Shown: positions 10,426 through 21,695, numbered from the stretch's first letter. The stretch: 64,000 nt of DNA from Adenophora triphylla var. japonica (GCA_022495995.1 JAFEMH010002494.1:248001-312000); one strand, 5' to 3'. Made by a program: numbers and translations. The notes: generated by a model from the letters alone, not told the origin.

Positions 10426-10572
10426 TGTTTCTTAATCTTTATGTCGGGAAAGAAAATTCTAAGCATAAATCGAACGGAACGGAGGGAGTATTTTGCATAT
10501 AAACTTAGTTATCGAAGGAATAAAAAGCATCACTAGGAAATAATAAAAACACTAGGAAATAATAAAAAGATA

Positions 10573-10893
10573 CTCCCTCCGCCCCATTTCAATTGATTCA
10601 CTTTTTTTTGGGACGTTTCACTTCAATTGATCCATTCCATAAATGGAAAGTTTTTCATATATTTATACCCATATCATCTCCACATATTTACAAAAAAAAT
10701 CAATCATTAACTTACTATTCCTCCTATTCATTCTCTCTCCTATTAAATATTTTTAACTTTTATATTCCTTTCCTATTTCCTACCGCACATTTAACTTTTA
10801 TATTCTCTCTCCTCTAATTTCTACCCACTTTATTCATTTTTCTTAAAAATCGTAAAAGTCACCCTGAGACCATTTGAAGTGGGTCGGAGAGAG
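10573..10893. mobile_element. Stowaway MITE
   Basis: CTCCCTCCGCCCCATTTCAA at the left, CATTTGAAGTGGGTCGGAGAGAG at the right, TA on both sides (10571-10572, 10894-10895). It contains TATTCTCTCTCCT-type words shared with the other Stowaways here. Confidence 0.8.
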
Positions 10894-11083
10894 TAGTTTA
10901 TAAAAAAGTTTATGCAATACACTTGTTGCAGAAGGATTGGCTTTGCTCCTCCAACGAGTGCGCCTAGGGTGGTCACATCTTGGTAAAAAGATAATAATCT
11001 AAGATTAAGTTAATATATTTGAGATATACTCTAAATTAAACTATATTTTTATTATTTTCTCGTGTTTTCACTATTTCCTCGTG
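10894..11083. other. Unassigned spacer left of Tat element 1
   Basis: AT-rich DNA without open frames or repeats that I recognise. It ends in TCGTG, the target site of Tat element 1. Confidence 0.6.
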
Positions 11084-11641
11084 TGTTTTAATCAATTTCT
11101 TGTATATTGAAATTGAATTTTCAGTGCTACGTCAAGATGTAATGAGGAAAGCCCTTGATCAATTGATCTCCGGCACAAAACTTCGGGAGGCTTTAGAAAA
11201 AGCCTACCTTAACCAAAAATGTTTATAAATTTCTGTAATATGAGTACAAAGTGAAAGTATAGTGAGAGTTATAATTTTGCCAACTATGGCGCCTATCCCT
11301 ATCTCTCCTTTTATGCCCCTAGCATTGAAAAAGTCATCAACATGTAACTGAAGATCTCGAGAAATCCGCATCGGAGTTCTTTGAAGTTTAGGGACCGTTT
11401 GCTATGATCTTATCTTTTGTTTGAAATATGTTGAAATACATGAGACTTAGTCGTTGATCCTAGCGTAGTAAATATCCCTAAAAAGTAGGAACTGTTGAAT
11501 CTGCACAAGATAGGTCGAACCTGCATCTTCAAGTTGTGAGAAATAAGAATGTCATGTTAAAGATCCTGAATAATCAAGATGTTGAAGAACCATGCGAGCC
11601 AGGATGTCAATGCAGTGTTCAAGAAAAATCTACCCCAAACA
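11084..11641 (-). repeat. Tat-1 left LTR (3' LTR)
   Basis: TG...CA ends; similar along its length to 16938-17535 but somewhat shorter, with scattered substitutions. Confidence 0.88.
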
Positions 11642-11919
11642 ATTGCCCCCAAATTTTTTGAATCTCTTAGGTGGAGCCAAGGAGTCAGAAAATTTTCAAA
11701 CACGTGTCCCATTTATTTAATTGACGTGACGCTTAAGAAGACGGTTTAGGGATTTTGATTTGTGGTAGGGCTCTCATAACGGCCTATAACCTCCCATAAA
11801 TAAGTCATTTTTCCGTCGTTTCAAAAGTTTTATTTCAGCGTTCACCCTCCATTGTCGTCGTCTTCCTTAGGTAAGTCAATCTTCTACAAGATTTTCGTTA
11901 ATTTTAGCAATCTTAGGTC

Positions 11920-13700
11920 ATGGGTAAAAGTAAGAAAGATAGCGTCCCTGTCCTTTCCAAGTGTTTCGTCCACCTTGAACTTCTCAAGTCCAACTCTGAA
12001 AGGAGTTCAATCAGGCAGACTCATATAAATAATTTAGTTAAACGGAATGCCTTTCCCATAGGTGCTGAATTTTTAATCCCAAATAAATCATTTACGGCTG
12101 ATTGCATTTTCGAAGAATGGATCGGATTTCTAGAATATAGTATTGGCCTTAAGTTCCCCTTTTCTCCCTTAGTGAATTGTTTCTTCAAGAAAACCAAATT
12201 AGCATATCCCAACTTATGCCTGTAGGGTGGAAGATTCTCCAAACCTTGGATAGACTTGCCATGGAACTGATGTGCCTGTCGATTTAGAAGAATTGGCTTT
12301 TACATCAGAAATTATGTCTTTTGGTCCTCACAGATACAACTTTAGGGCTAAGACTTCTGCGGACAATCTAGTGATAGGTTTTGACGCACAGGATAGAGGT
12401 TGGAAGAATAAATTCTTTTATGTGAAAAAGGACACTTTGAAAGGGGGAAATGAATTGAACTCAAAGTGGAGGTCTCAAAAGGTATAATCTTGATCTTCCT
12501 TTTAGCATCTTCTTATTTGCCATTATTTCTTCATAACTTTGTTGCTTACCTTTCTATATTTCCCAGTTGCTAAGTTGAGTGTGTTGTTCCCGGAAAAGGA
12601 TGAGACATATGCCAACGTGAAGAGGATTTTGAACTTGCCATCGGACATTCGTAAGTATAAACCATTGATAGTGGAGGTTGAGACTGCCAGCACTGAAGAG
12701 GAGTATACAGGAGAGAGAGTTGAAACTAGAGCCTCACCAGAACCAAGCACCAATAAGATGTCTTCAGGTAATGCAAAACTTGCTTCAATATATTTGATTT
12801 TTGCAATAGTATTTGATAATCTTTTTTCTTGCTTTATCTTAGTCAATCGATCACAAGCTGGAGGTTTCACAATGGATGACGTTATGTCAAAGGATTAAGG
12901 CCAAAGCAGAGGTAAAGAAGGTAGATAAACTTGAAGTGGGAAAGCCTCCTATCCCGAGAGTGGAAAGCTCAACTTCAAAAGCTAAGAAAAGGAAGGCTGA
13001 AGAGGTTGAGATTGTAAAAGTAGTGAAGGGAGAAAAATGGCATGTTGAATCCGCTGTGGAAGTTATCAACAATACACTTAGGATGGTAAAGAATTTCTTA
13101 TCTTTTTGCCCTTAAGATGCTATCTTTAAATAGTTGGTTGACACCTTGCATACTTCAGTCTATAGGGTTGACTGAGTTTCTAGTGAAGGAGATAAAAATT
13201 CTGAAGGATAGGGTGAAGATCATGGATCAAAAGGTCAAACATGAAAGTGCAAGAGCTGACAAGTCTGATAAGGAACTCAAAGTTTATGCCAATGAATGCA
13301 AAGAGAGAGGAAAAGAGAATGAGAGTCTCGAACAAGTTAGTTTTGGAACAATCTGAAAAGTTGTCTACCATTGAAGCTGATCAAACGAGGGAGCTGAATG
13401 AAGCAAAGGAAACATTTATAAATGATGCTGCAAGGATGGTACTGGAAACTAGGGTTACCAAGATGCAAGATTTTCAGGATGGCAAGCATCTCGTGGGATA
13501 TTAAAGAAGCTCGCTGCATGTTGAAGATATACATGGGAGAAGATGTTGATGGTCTCCTGATGCTGACATTGCAGCTAATCAAGGTGATGTGGATATGCAA
13601 GATGCAAATGAAGGTAAGAAGGATGTTGAAGAAGATAAGAAGGAGGATGGTACCATTGCGGCAGCAGGCCAGGAGGAGAAGTATGAAAAAACTTTTTAGT
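11920..13700 (+). pseudogene. Antisense gene of Tat-1, resembles Transposase_28 ('putative gypsy type transposon') ORFs; decayed
   Basis: Plus-strand coding relic opposite to gag-pro. It opens with an ATG at 11920 (MGKSKKDSVPV...), followed by FPIGAEFLIPNKSFTADCIF, then in other frames GWKILQTLDRLAMEL and GWKNKFFYVKKDTLKGG, a pattern like the plant Transposase_28 domain (a globular region ending in a GWKxxFFxV motif). Further on are a Lys/Glu-rich segment (about 12897-13090, with KAKKRKAEE) and a coiled-coil-like segment (about 13165-13500). Likely intron borders: gtataatctt at 12482 to tttcccag at 12566, and gtaatgcaaa near 12766 to tttatcttag near 12841. At least two frameshifts (near 12222 and 12270) break it. 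A 5' leader intron donor (TAGGTAAGT) lies near 11870. The family call is from motif memory. Confidence 0.55.
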
Positions 13701-13894
13701 TGAACAAACAATTTTTAATTTCAAGTCTTTTAAATTTTTGCTGAGGGTGCGTCCTAAAAAACAATGTCTTTAATTTGTAATATTTTGGTATGCCTTTATT
13801 GGCATTTGGATTTTAGTTGGGAAACATTGAGAATTTTATCCAAAGATTTCTTTTGATCGTATGAAACACTGAATATGCTTAACCTTTTGAACTT

Positions 13895-13990
13895 TGTGAG
13901 TAACATGCGAATGTTACAACCTTAAGATGTGAGTAACATGTGAATGTTACAACCTTAAGTTGTAAGTAATATGTAAATGTTACAATCCTT
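13895..13990. repeat. Three tandem units with a GTAACAT..ATGTTAC hairpin core
   Basis: Units of about 33-40 bases: gtgagtaacatgcgaatgttacaacc and two variants. Each core (gtaacat-4nt-atgttac) can fold. They lie between the end of the antisense gene and the end of the gag-pro frame of Tat-1. Confidence 0.75.
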
Positions 13991-14572
13991 GAGCATTTGG
14001 TTCACATGTAGTGAAACGCGTGCGCTTAGGCGAAATTTCAGATAATAAGTAATGTACGGATATGATGCATAATCTTTGAATTAGCTTAGATGGTATCGGA
14101 CCTTACATCTTAGGACGCGAGCTATCTTCCATTTATGGCGTAGATGGATTTAAGCTTTCACTATGCATGTTGAACTTATAAATATATGGAGACTTGCAAA
14201 ACAGAAACATGTTAGGATTGGGTGTTAGCTTAGCTAACACCCCTCCGACGCTTAAGTTAGTAGTGTTTCATAACGGAGGTAAATGAAAATAAAAGGAAAT
14301 AAGAAAATAAAGGTAAATAAAGAAGGCGTACCTGAAATCAAAGACACTGAATATGCGCTTAACTTACATCAAATAGGATAATCAGAAGACTTTTACGTAT
14401 CGAGATGCCCCCAGACTGATTATTATTATCTATACCTCCAGTTGCTTGAAATGTTGAATATAAAGCCTCTACTCTTGAGCTTACCTTCTTTGGGACCTGA
14501 TAAAGATGTGAAAGATATGGCACGGTTTGCCATGCTTTTTATATGTTGAAGGTATAAAGTCATCTTTGATTG

Positions 14573-15130
14573 CTATTTTTGACAAGATGCAGATGAGACT
14601 TTCATGGAGGTCTTGTAACATTCCTTAGCTGACTGCTGATCTCCCTTAAGTGTGATTACACCCCATGGTGTTGGTAATTTAACGCACTGATGATATGTAG
14701 AGGGGAGATCTCTCATATTATGTATCCATGGCCTGCCTAGGATAACATTATATGAAGACGGGCAGTCTATAACACAAAACCGTTCCATAGAATTGACACC
14801 TTGAACATATATAGGTAATCTGATTTCTCCCACCGTTTGCTTGGTTTCACCGCTGAATCCAATTAACATCGAAGAATTCTTTACAACTTCAAAGTCCGGA
14901 ATGCCCATTTCCTTCAAGGTGTTGAGCATCATCAAGTTGACATAACTGCCATTATCGATGAGAATCCTTTTCACCTTACAGTTTGCTATCTGCAAGGTGA
15001 TAACTAGTCCGTCATGGTGTGGATCTATGATGTCTGCTTTGTCGTCTTGATCAAAGGTTATTTGTGAAGCTTTACATCTTGAAGATTGCCTGACTCGCAT
15101 TGAATTTGTCCTCTTTCGAATCCTTGGCAT
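14573..15130 (-). CDS. Tat-1 retropepsin-type aspartic protease region
   Basis: A 185-residue open frame. It contains GLVITLQIANCKVKRILIDNGSYVNLM, where IDNGS is the active-site triad position (D[ST/N]G type, typical of Tat-like plant elements). It continues with VGEIRLPIYVQGV, FCVIDCPSSYNVILGRPWIH and ...LPSTYHQCVKLPTPWG. Position follows gag in transcription order. Its upstream start depends on gag-pro fusion or frameshifting, so the ATG at 15130 may be internal. No pol domains follow; the frame ends and the region toward 13700 is non-coding on this strand. Confidence 0.8.
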   Translation of the reverse strand: MPRIRKRTNSMRVRQSSRCKASQITFDQDDKADIIDPHHDGLVITLQIANCKVKRILIDNGSYVNLMMLNTLKEMGIPDFEVVKNSSMLIGFSGETKQTVGEIRLPIYVQGVNSMERFCVIDCPSSYNVILGRPWIHNMRDLPSTYHQCVKLPTPWGVITLKGDQQSAKECYKTSMKVSSASCQK

Positions 15131-15260
15131 GACGCTTTCTTCTTGAATAAGTTGTGCCGCATATTTCGAGCCTCCGGAGATGACATTGATAGTTTTTGTG
15201 GCCGTTGGGGGTGTCGAGTTGTATCCGGATAGGGATCAGAAGTTTCACCATGTTATTTCC

Positions 15261-16893
15261 TTACGCCAGGTTCCTAAAGATGGCCTTTAGATAAGAGATG
15301 ACTGATCTCCTTACGAAGGGCAATACAGTTGTCTGTAGTATGGCCAAAGTATTCATGATACGCACACTATTTAGACTTATCCTTCCAAGCTGTTGGTCTT
15401 TCATTCTTCTTGGGCCATCTTGCATTTTTCTCCCAAGATGTCCATTGCACAAAATAGTCCTGCAATATTGACAAAAAAACAATAGTCATCAATTGTTGGA
15501 AATTTAGAATCATCATTATCTATATCATCTTCAACAGAATTAATTTTATGATCATCGGATCTAGTATAGGGTTTTCCCCTATTATGCTTATGATGGGAGG
15601 ATTCTGCCTTCCTGTCAGTGCTTTCATACCCAGGGGTCTCTTTAGAATTCTTCTCTCGGATTAGCATGTCTTCTTCAAGACGTATGAATTGAATAGCCCT
15701 TGTTCTGGCATCTTCAAGTTTCTTGCATGGGTTTTTGACTAGGTCTTCATAATATGGTGAGTCTTTCTTAAGACCCATCCTAAATGCTTCAGTTGCAGTT
15801 GACATGTCCAAGTTTGGTATGTCCACCGCTTCTTTGTTGAACCTGCTTAAATAATCCTTAAGAGATTCTTCCGGTTGCTGAGTTATCAGATACGAATCAC
15901 TAGTAAGTTTTTCAAATACCCTTTTTCAAGAAAATTGATTAGTAAACATATCAATTAATTGTGCATATGAACTAATAGATCCCAAGGGTTGGTTTATGAG
16001 CCATCTTAAGGCTGCTCCTGTTAATGTGGATCCAAAGCCTATGCATAAACATGCTTCTTTATACGGCAGACGGATATGGATGACATCCATCTTCTCCTGG
16101 TAAAGTGCTACATGCTCCATTGGGTCTGTAGTACCGTCGTACTGCTTCATTTGAGGGACAATAAATCTCTTGGGCAATTCTGCATAACCAATAGTAGGTA
16201 CAAAACGGGTATCGTTGTAGCATGTTGGAGATGATCTACGCATGGGAGACGCAACGCCTGGAACATTCATGACCATGTCCCTTAATCCTGCAGTTGTCTA
16301 GCTACGGAATTTCCTGCATCAAGGTTATTAGGATTAGGATTAGGATTAACAAAGTTATAAGGATAATTTGTAAAACCCCCTGTTAATCCTGAAGATGGTG
16401 TCTAAATTGATGGCATTGAAGTTGGCAAAGTGGAGCATGGATTAGTGATGATGCTTTCAGTCTGCGTCACATGGCTTCCTGAACCTCCTGCCCCCGAGTC
16501 TCCTGCAAAGCTGAAATACCTAGGTTGTAAGGGAGATATTGTGCTTGACATTGGGGGTGTTTCATCTCCTTGAGCAGACTCTTGTCGAAGACGGGTAATA
16601 GCATTGAACAACTCCTGGTTGGTACGCTGTTGAGTATCGTGTTGATTCTTCAAGTAATGCATCATGTTGGTCAAGTTACTCATAAATTCAAAAGTCATCT
16701 CCTGAGGTATCACAACCGGTAAGGTAACACCCGTTGAGCTCGGTTGGATAGGCATCCCCAGCGTCAAAAGCTGTTGAGTAGGCATCCCAAGTGTACGTGC
16801 AACTTGGGCTCCAGACGTTCTAAGTGCTCCAGTATTTCCTGCAACATTCCGAGTATCTTGACCAGAGCTAGAATTGCTCATCTTGGAATTCAT
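15261..16893 (-). pseudogene. Tat-1 gag, broken into several frames
   Basis: Starts near 16893 (MNSKMSNSSSGQDTRN..., low complexity, Gln/Ser/Thr-rich). A second frame (16276-15926) holds the gag core: LPKRFIVPQMKQYDGTTDPMEHVALYQEKM...LRWLINQPLGSISSYAQLIDMFTNQF, a pattern widespread in Tat-type gag. A third (15826-15401) continues the capsid end: AFRMGLKKDSPYYEDLVKNP. Near 15370-15310 a shifted frame gives CAYHEYFGHTTDNC, the zinc-finger-like motif usual before the protease. Frame changes and an internal stop show it no longer encodes one polyprotein. Confidence 0.8.
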
Positions 16894-16937
16894 CTCGCAA
16901 ACTTAGAAAACCAAAGTTCCTACGGACGGCGCCAAAT

Positions 16938-17535
16938 TGTTTTTTTTCAATTTCTTGTATATTGAAATTGCACTTTCTGTGGAATGATTTTGGGCACAAA
17001 TGGAGTATAAGCAAAAAATTCAAACGCCAAGATGTAACGAGGAAAGCCCTTGATCAATTGATCTCCGACACAAAACCTTGGAAGGCTTTAGAAAAAGCCT
17101 ACCTTAACCAAAAATGTTTATAAATTTCTGTGATGTGAGTACAAAGTGGAAGTACAGTGAGAGTTACGATGTTGCCGTCCATGGCGCCTATCCCTATCTC
17201 TTCTTTATACCCCTAGCATTGAAAAATTCATCAACACGTAACTGAAGATCCCGAGAAATCCGCATCAGGTTGCTGAAGTTTAGGAACCGTTTGCTATGAT
17301 CTTATCTTTTGTTTGAAATACGTTTGAAATACATGAGACTTAGTCGTTGATCCTTGCGTAGTAAATATCCCTAAAAAGTAGGAACGGTTGAATCTGCACA
17401 AGATAGGTCGAACCTGCATCTTCAAGTTGTTAGAAATAAGAATGTCATGTTAAAGATGATGAATAATCAAGATGCTTAGAGAACCATGCGAGCCAGGATG
17501 TCAATTCAGTGTTCAAGAAAAATCTACCCCAAACA
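16938..17535 (-). repeat. Tat-1 right LTR (5' LTR)
   Basis: TG...CA ends; lies next to the primer-binding-like site. It ends about 417 bases upstream of the terpene synthase 2 start codon. Confidence 0.88.
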
Positions 17536-17540
17536 TCGTG

Positions 17541-17878
17541 ATGCTTTTTGTTCCATCGATAACTAAGTTTATATTAATAATACTCCCTCCGTTCCATTTG
17601 ACTTATGCTTAGGATTTTCGAGTTTTATCATAGAATGTGGACTTATTAATTAGGTGACATAAAGCAACATCGTCGGCCGTTGGGTGTACACTGATTACGG
17701 ACTTGCTCTGATACCATTTTAGAGTCAGAGGTTTCGAATTAAAAACAATTGGTGATAGAGTGACATAAGATCTTTATACGTTATGGGCAATGTTTGTCAA
17801 TTTCTGATGTGCTATCGTATGAAAAAAAAAAAAAATAGACATTAATATAAACGGCCTTAACCTTAGTCTTTTTTTCCC
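17541..17878. other. Upstream region of terpene synthase 2, with an inverted flank fragment and a MITE end
   Basis: 17541-17640 is the reverse complement of about 10440-10535 (atcgataactaagtttat, then tactccctccgttcc). It includes one Stowaway terminus starting at 17583; I found no matching second terminus. The remainder includes ctgataccattttagagtcag, reminiscent of retroelement debris, and a poly-A run at 17822-17834. Confidence 0.6.
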
Positions 17879-17886
17879 TATAAATA
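17879..17886 (+). promoter_or_regulatory. TATA box of terpene synthase 2
   Basis: TATAAATA, 66 bases before the ATG at 17952, in tttccctataaataccc. Spacing would place transcription start near 17910 and a leader of about 40 bases (aacaaaaccaag...). Confidence 0.7.
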
Positions 17887-17951
17887 CCCCTGGCATTTGA
17901 TAGGGAGAAATATACAACAAAACCAAGTATTACCACTTTTCTTTAGCTCAA

Positions 17952-20520
17952 ATGTCAACTTCTGTGAAAGTAAATGTTCAAGCCAACGGCCAAGTAGTCG
18001 ACTCTGAATATCGCCATACTGAAAATCACTTGCCTTGCATCTGGGGTGATTTTTTCTCTACTTTTTCTGCCGAAAACTCTGTATATAACTAAATTTCCTT
18101 TACTATGATTACATTTTGATACAATTTTGATATATAAATATTATATATATACTGTATATGTTTTTTGGGATACTAAGGTTATCGAAGAAAAAACGAAAGA
18201 GATTGAAGGCTTCAAGCAACAAGTACGAGAAATGCTCGTTGATGGCGCCACCAACAAGCCGGTTTCAGAAAAAATAGGTTTCATATACACTCTCGATCGC
18301 CTTGGTCTCTCGTACCACTTTGAGAAAGAGATCATTTTTGGTGAATTGGAAAAAATGTTCAAGAATCTCAATACTGAAGTTGATGAAGAGGAGTATGATA
18401 TTTATACTACTTCCCTTTTGTTTCGAGTTTTCAGACATCATGGCTTTAAGATGTCACCCGGTGAGTCTTTTCGTCTATACCAAGAAATTATAGAGTACTG
18501 CTATTACCGCTCTACTTTTCAATAAAAACAATACTCCTATGTTATCAAAAAACGACATAATACCACATTAATTGGTTTGAACTGCTATTACCGCTCCACT
18601 TTTCAATAAAAGCAGTATGCTGACAAAAATGACAAATATGGTTTCTGTAACATAGCACATTACTTGCTTTGAATGCGCAGACGTATTCAACAAGTTCAAA
18701 GACACTAGCACAGGCAGTTTCAAGGAATCACTCGCTACTGACGTAAAAGGCATGCTAAGCTTGTACGAAGCTTCACATATAAGGATGCGAGGAGAAGATG
18801 TGCTAGAAGAAGCACTAGCATTTACAAAAACTCACCTCAAGAATGTGGAATCGTCACAAATTAGCCCTAATCTTCAGAAAAAAGTGACTAGATCTTTGTT
18901 GCAGCCCTGCTACAAGGGCTTTCCGGTGTTAGAGACAAGGTTTTACTTATCTTTGTACGAGGAAGATGAGTCCCGAGATGAGTTTTTGCTCAAGTTTGCA
19001 AAGTTGGACTACAATTTGAACCAACTATTGCACCAACAAGAACTAAGCTTTTGTACCAAGTAAAATTCGTGCGATTATATAAAAAACGTGTATTTGCGTG
19101 CACACACAAACACACACTGATGATAATTGAAGCTATATCATTTTGTAGGTGGTGGAAGGAAATGGATTTTATGAAGATGAATCCGTATAATAAGCATGTT
19201 AGAGATAGATTGGTGGAAAGCTATTATTTCGCGTTGGGATTACATTATGAGCCTTGTTACTCCTTAGCAAGGGTGGCGCTAACGAAATTGCTAACATTGT
19301 TAATTGTTTCTGATGATTTGTATGATGGATATGGCACGATTGAAGAACTGCAGCTCTACACAGACGCGATTGACAAGTTTGTAATTTTATTCAGTGCTCA
19401 ATCTAGTTCCGGAAAATACTTTGATTTAGTAAGTTTGAGTGATAAATGTCGTTAAACTTTATAACTAATGTGAGTTTTCCATTAAATCCTTGATTAGGTG
19501 GGATTTAAGGTGTTTGGATCAGCTCCCGAGTTACATTAAGCCCTTCTACAAAGCACTTGTTGAACTCTTTATAGATCTTAACAATCAAGTGACGAAGGAT
19601 GGAGAATTTTCCTATCGTATTCTCATTTCGCAAGAAGCTGTATGTTGCCTAAGGAAAATTTCACTTCCTAGAAAATAACTTTTTAAGTAAAATGTGTTTT
19701 GTTTTCCTCCCCTTATAAATGCATCTGGTAAATTAATTCAATGAAGGAATTTAAATGAAAATGCTTCGGATTTGAGCATTTAAATTCATTTTGGATCTCT
19801 TTCAGGAAGCCGATTTTTGAAAATGTATTATCGATATACATACAAGATTATATACGTAAAACTTGTTCTTGATTTCTAGATATTGATTATATGTAAAAAA
19901 TGAACAGTTTGCAGAATTGTGCCATGCCAACTTCCAAGAAGCAAAGGTGTTCAAAAAAGGATACATACCATCATTCGACGAGTATATGGAAGTTGCAAAG
20001 ATATCGAGCAGTTGTGCATCCCTCATAACCACAATGTTTATCGGGTTGGAAGAAGCAAGCAAGGAGGCTTACGAATGGTTAATGAAACAACCGAAGCTTC
20101 TTGTAGGTATAGAAGTCCATAGTCGTCTACTAGATGATATTCTAAGCACTGAGGTAACTAATCAATATCACGTTATATCATTAATTAATATCGTGTTAAA
20201 AATCATTATAATTTATGGTTAATTATCAACAAATTTAAATGTAGTTTGAGCCAAAAGCTACTGGCGTGCAATGCTACATGAAGCAGTACGGGGTTTCAAG
20301 AAAGGAGGCCGTTGATAAACTGTGGGAGATGATTTCGGATGCATGGAAGGATATAATTGATGAATGGCTCAATCCGCCATTTCCATTGCCTGTGTTGGAG
20401 ACGTTGGTTAATTTGGCTAGATTTATGGATGCCATGTACAAGGAGGACGACGGGTTTGATCATCCAAAGTTGTTTGCGCAGTACATCAGAGAGAGTTTAA
20501 TTGATCCTGTGCCCATGTAA
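17952..20520 (+). CDS. Terpene synthase copy 2, complete seven-exon class I TPS (TPS-a type, probable sesquiterpene synthase)
   Basis: Exons: 17952-18080, 18178-18460, 18681-19059, 19149-19376, 19498-19639, 19908-20153, 20245-20520; all junctions are GT/AG and the frame stays open, giving 560 residues, normal for TPS-a. No plastid transit peptide: an RHx8W motif (R21-H22...W31, a variant of RRx8W) starts almost at the N-terminus, so a cytosolic enzyme using farnesyl diphosphate is likely. Metal-binding motifs: DDLYD at residues 319-323 and DDILSTEFE at 463-471 (NSE/DTE consensus kept). The RDR motif is at 282-284. The N-terminal class II-like domain has no DXDD, as expected. The ATG is the first after the TATA box. 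Product specificity cannot be read from sequence. Intron 2 contains an internal duplication. The last two exons and 3' flank are duplicated at 204-816. Confidence 0.93.
18497..18632. repeat. Short tandem duplication inside intron 2
   Basis: ctgctattaccgctctacttttcaataaaa near 18497 recurs near 18583 with one or two changes. The repeat unit is roughly 85 bases. Confidence 0.7.
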
Positions 20521-20579
20521 TTGATCCCTTATAAGTCAAGTTTATTTAGTTTTGTGTGGTTTTATTTGACTTGTTTGTA

Positions 20580-20585
20580 AATAAA
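20580..20585 (+). terminator. Candidate polyadenylation signal of terpene synthase 2
   Basis: AATAAA about 60 bases after the TAA, same spacing as in copy 1. Confidence 0.5.
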
Positions 20586-21138
20586 CCAAGTGGGAACCAA
20601 GCTTTCATGAAGCTCGGCCGACTTGCCAGTGTGATTCAAAACTTTCTTAATTAGCTTTGACTCGGTTATGTTCGTAGTTGCTTTTAAATATATTCATATC
20701 GTATTGATTTGCTCGTGAATAAGCCAAACTCAGCTCATCTCGTTTTTAGGTGTCAAATATAACGTAGTATATGATGGTACCATAACCCTACCCTTGTTTT
20801 TTATTAATATTAAGGAAAATGATGATGAGTGTAGATAACTTTATAAGCAAAATCATTGAAATTTCAATCAGAGATAGGCTAAGATATACTACTGAATTTA
20901 ATGCCAAGTTCAAAAACTAAATTGGTCGCTCTAACGAAAAAGTTAGGGTAAAATAGTCATTTTATTTAAATAAAATAAACAAAAATGAGGCCATGGGAAC
21001 ATAGGTGGCCGTGATACGTGTACAAAACTGAGGGTGCCATACGGAAAACCTGTATCAAATCATTCATGACATTTGGCCCGGCTGGTGTGTGGTGTTTAGG
21101 TAGCGGAATGTCCTCTCGGGCTCGGCTTGTTTCTAAAT

Positions 21139-21248
21139 GAATATTCTAGAATCACAACAATCACTTACAATTATTCTACCAAATTGTGAGTGATTGTTGT
21201 GATTTTATTCTACCAAATTGTGAGTATTGTTGTGATTTTAGAATATTC
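21139..21248. repeat. Small foldback hairpin in the 3' flank (unit 2)
   Basis: Counterpart of 1434-1543, same inverted arms. Confidence 0.7.
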
Positions 21249-21695
21249 CTTTAATAATGTTGTTTATGGAAAAAGTATTGTCATGCAAGTTGATGCCAAT
21301 AATTATCGCTCTCACGTAAAAACTTATTGAATCCGGACCGCGTTCGATTGAGCAGAAGTTGTGTGAACCTGTAATCTTGACCCACCATTTGCATCTCCAC
21401 CGTTTTCATTTTTTTTCCTTTAATTAATGACATTTTAGATATTAAAAAGAGTGATACAGAATCTTTATATATTATAAATAAGGTTTGTGGATAATGACAC
21501 TAACAGTTTTGCTCGGGTCATCATTTCTCACCCGTTTAATTAGCTCGTGCAAGTTCTCACCCGTCGACTGCTATTCGGTGCTACAACACCACCCCAAATC
21601 CAAACTCCTTAACGAAAAAATCCTTCGACAAATTCACAATTGGTTTTTCTATTTCAGGGTTGAAATTAGTTAGTTTAGTATATGCTTAATCAATA

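Larger units (their letters stand above)
9452..10488. mobile_element. Stowaway MITE enlarged by nested insertions
   Basis: Left end CTCTCTCCGTCC after TA at 9450-9451; right end GAACGGAACGGAGGGAG before TA at 10489-10490. The flanks are those of the 32302-32612 MITE (tgcttaatcaa on the left, catataaacttagttatcgaagga on the right), so both derive from one insertion that was then duplicated. This copy holds a second Stowaway (9666-10425) and Mutator-like element B. Confidence 0.75.
11084..17535 (-). mobile_element. Tat-1: non-autonomous Ty3/gypsy element (Tat-like), complete with TSD
   Basis: Left LTR 11084-11641 and right LTR 16938-17535 share TGTTTT...TCAATTTCTTG starts and ACCCCAAACA ends. 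TCGTG flanks both sides (11079-11083, 17536-17540). The element reads on the minus strand. A primer-binding-like site, ATTTGGCGCCGTCCGT, abuts the right LTR (16922-16937), and a polypurine tract, AAAAAATTTGGGGGCAAT, abuts the left (11642-11659). Gag and protease occupy 16893-14573. Reverse transcriptase, RNase H and integrase are absent, so movement would need help from another element. A gene on the opposite strand occupies 11920-13700. Confidence 0.9.
20521..21695. other. 3' flank of terpene synthase 2 (duplicate of 817-1990)
   Basis: Nearly identical to the copy 1 flank; one extra T near 20745 and a few substitutions seen. It includes the foldback hairpin at 21139-21248. Confidence 0.9.

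Noticed and set aside
16325..16350. attaggattaggattaggatta, telomere-like
   Set aside because: The unit is TTAGGA, not the plant TTTAGGG, with only about four copies inside the Tat-1 gag leader.
17583..17640. A complete Stowaway upstream of terpene synthase 2
   Set aside because: Only one terminus is visible; the segment is better explained as an inverted piece of the paralogous flank.
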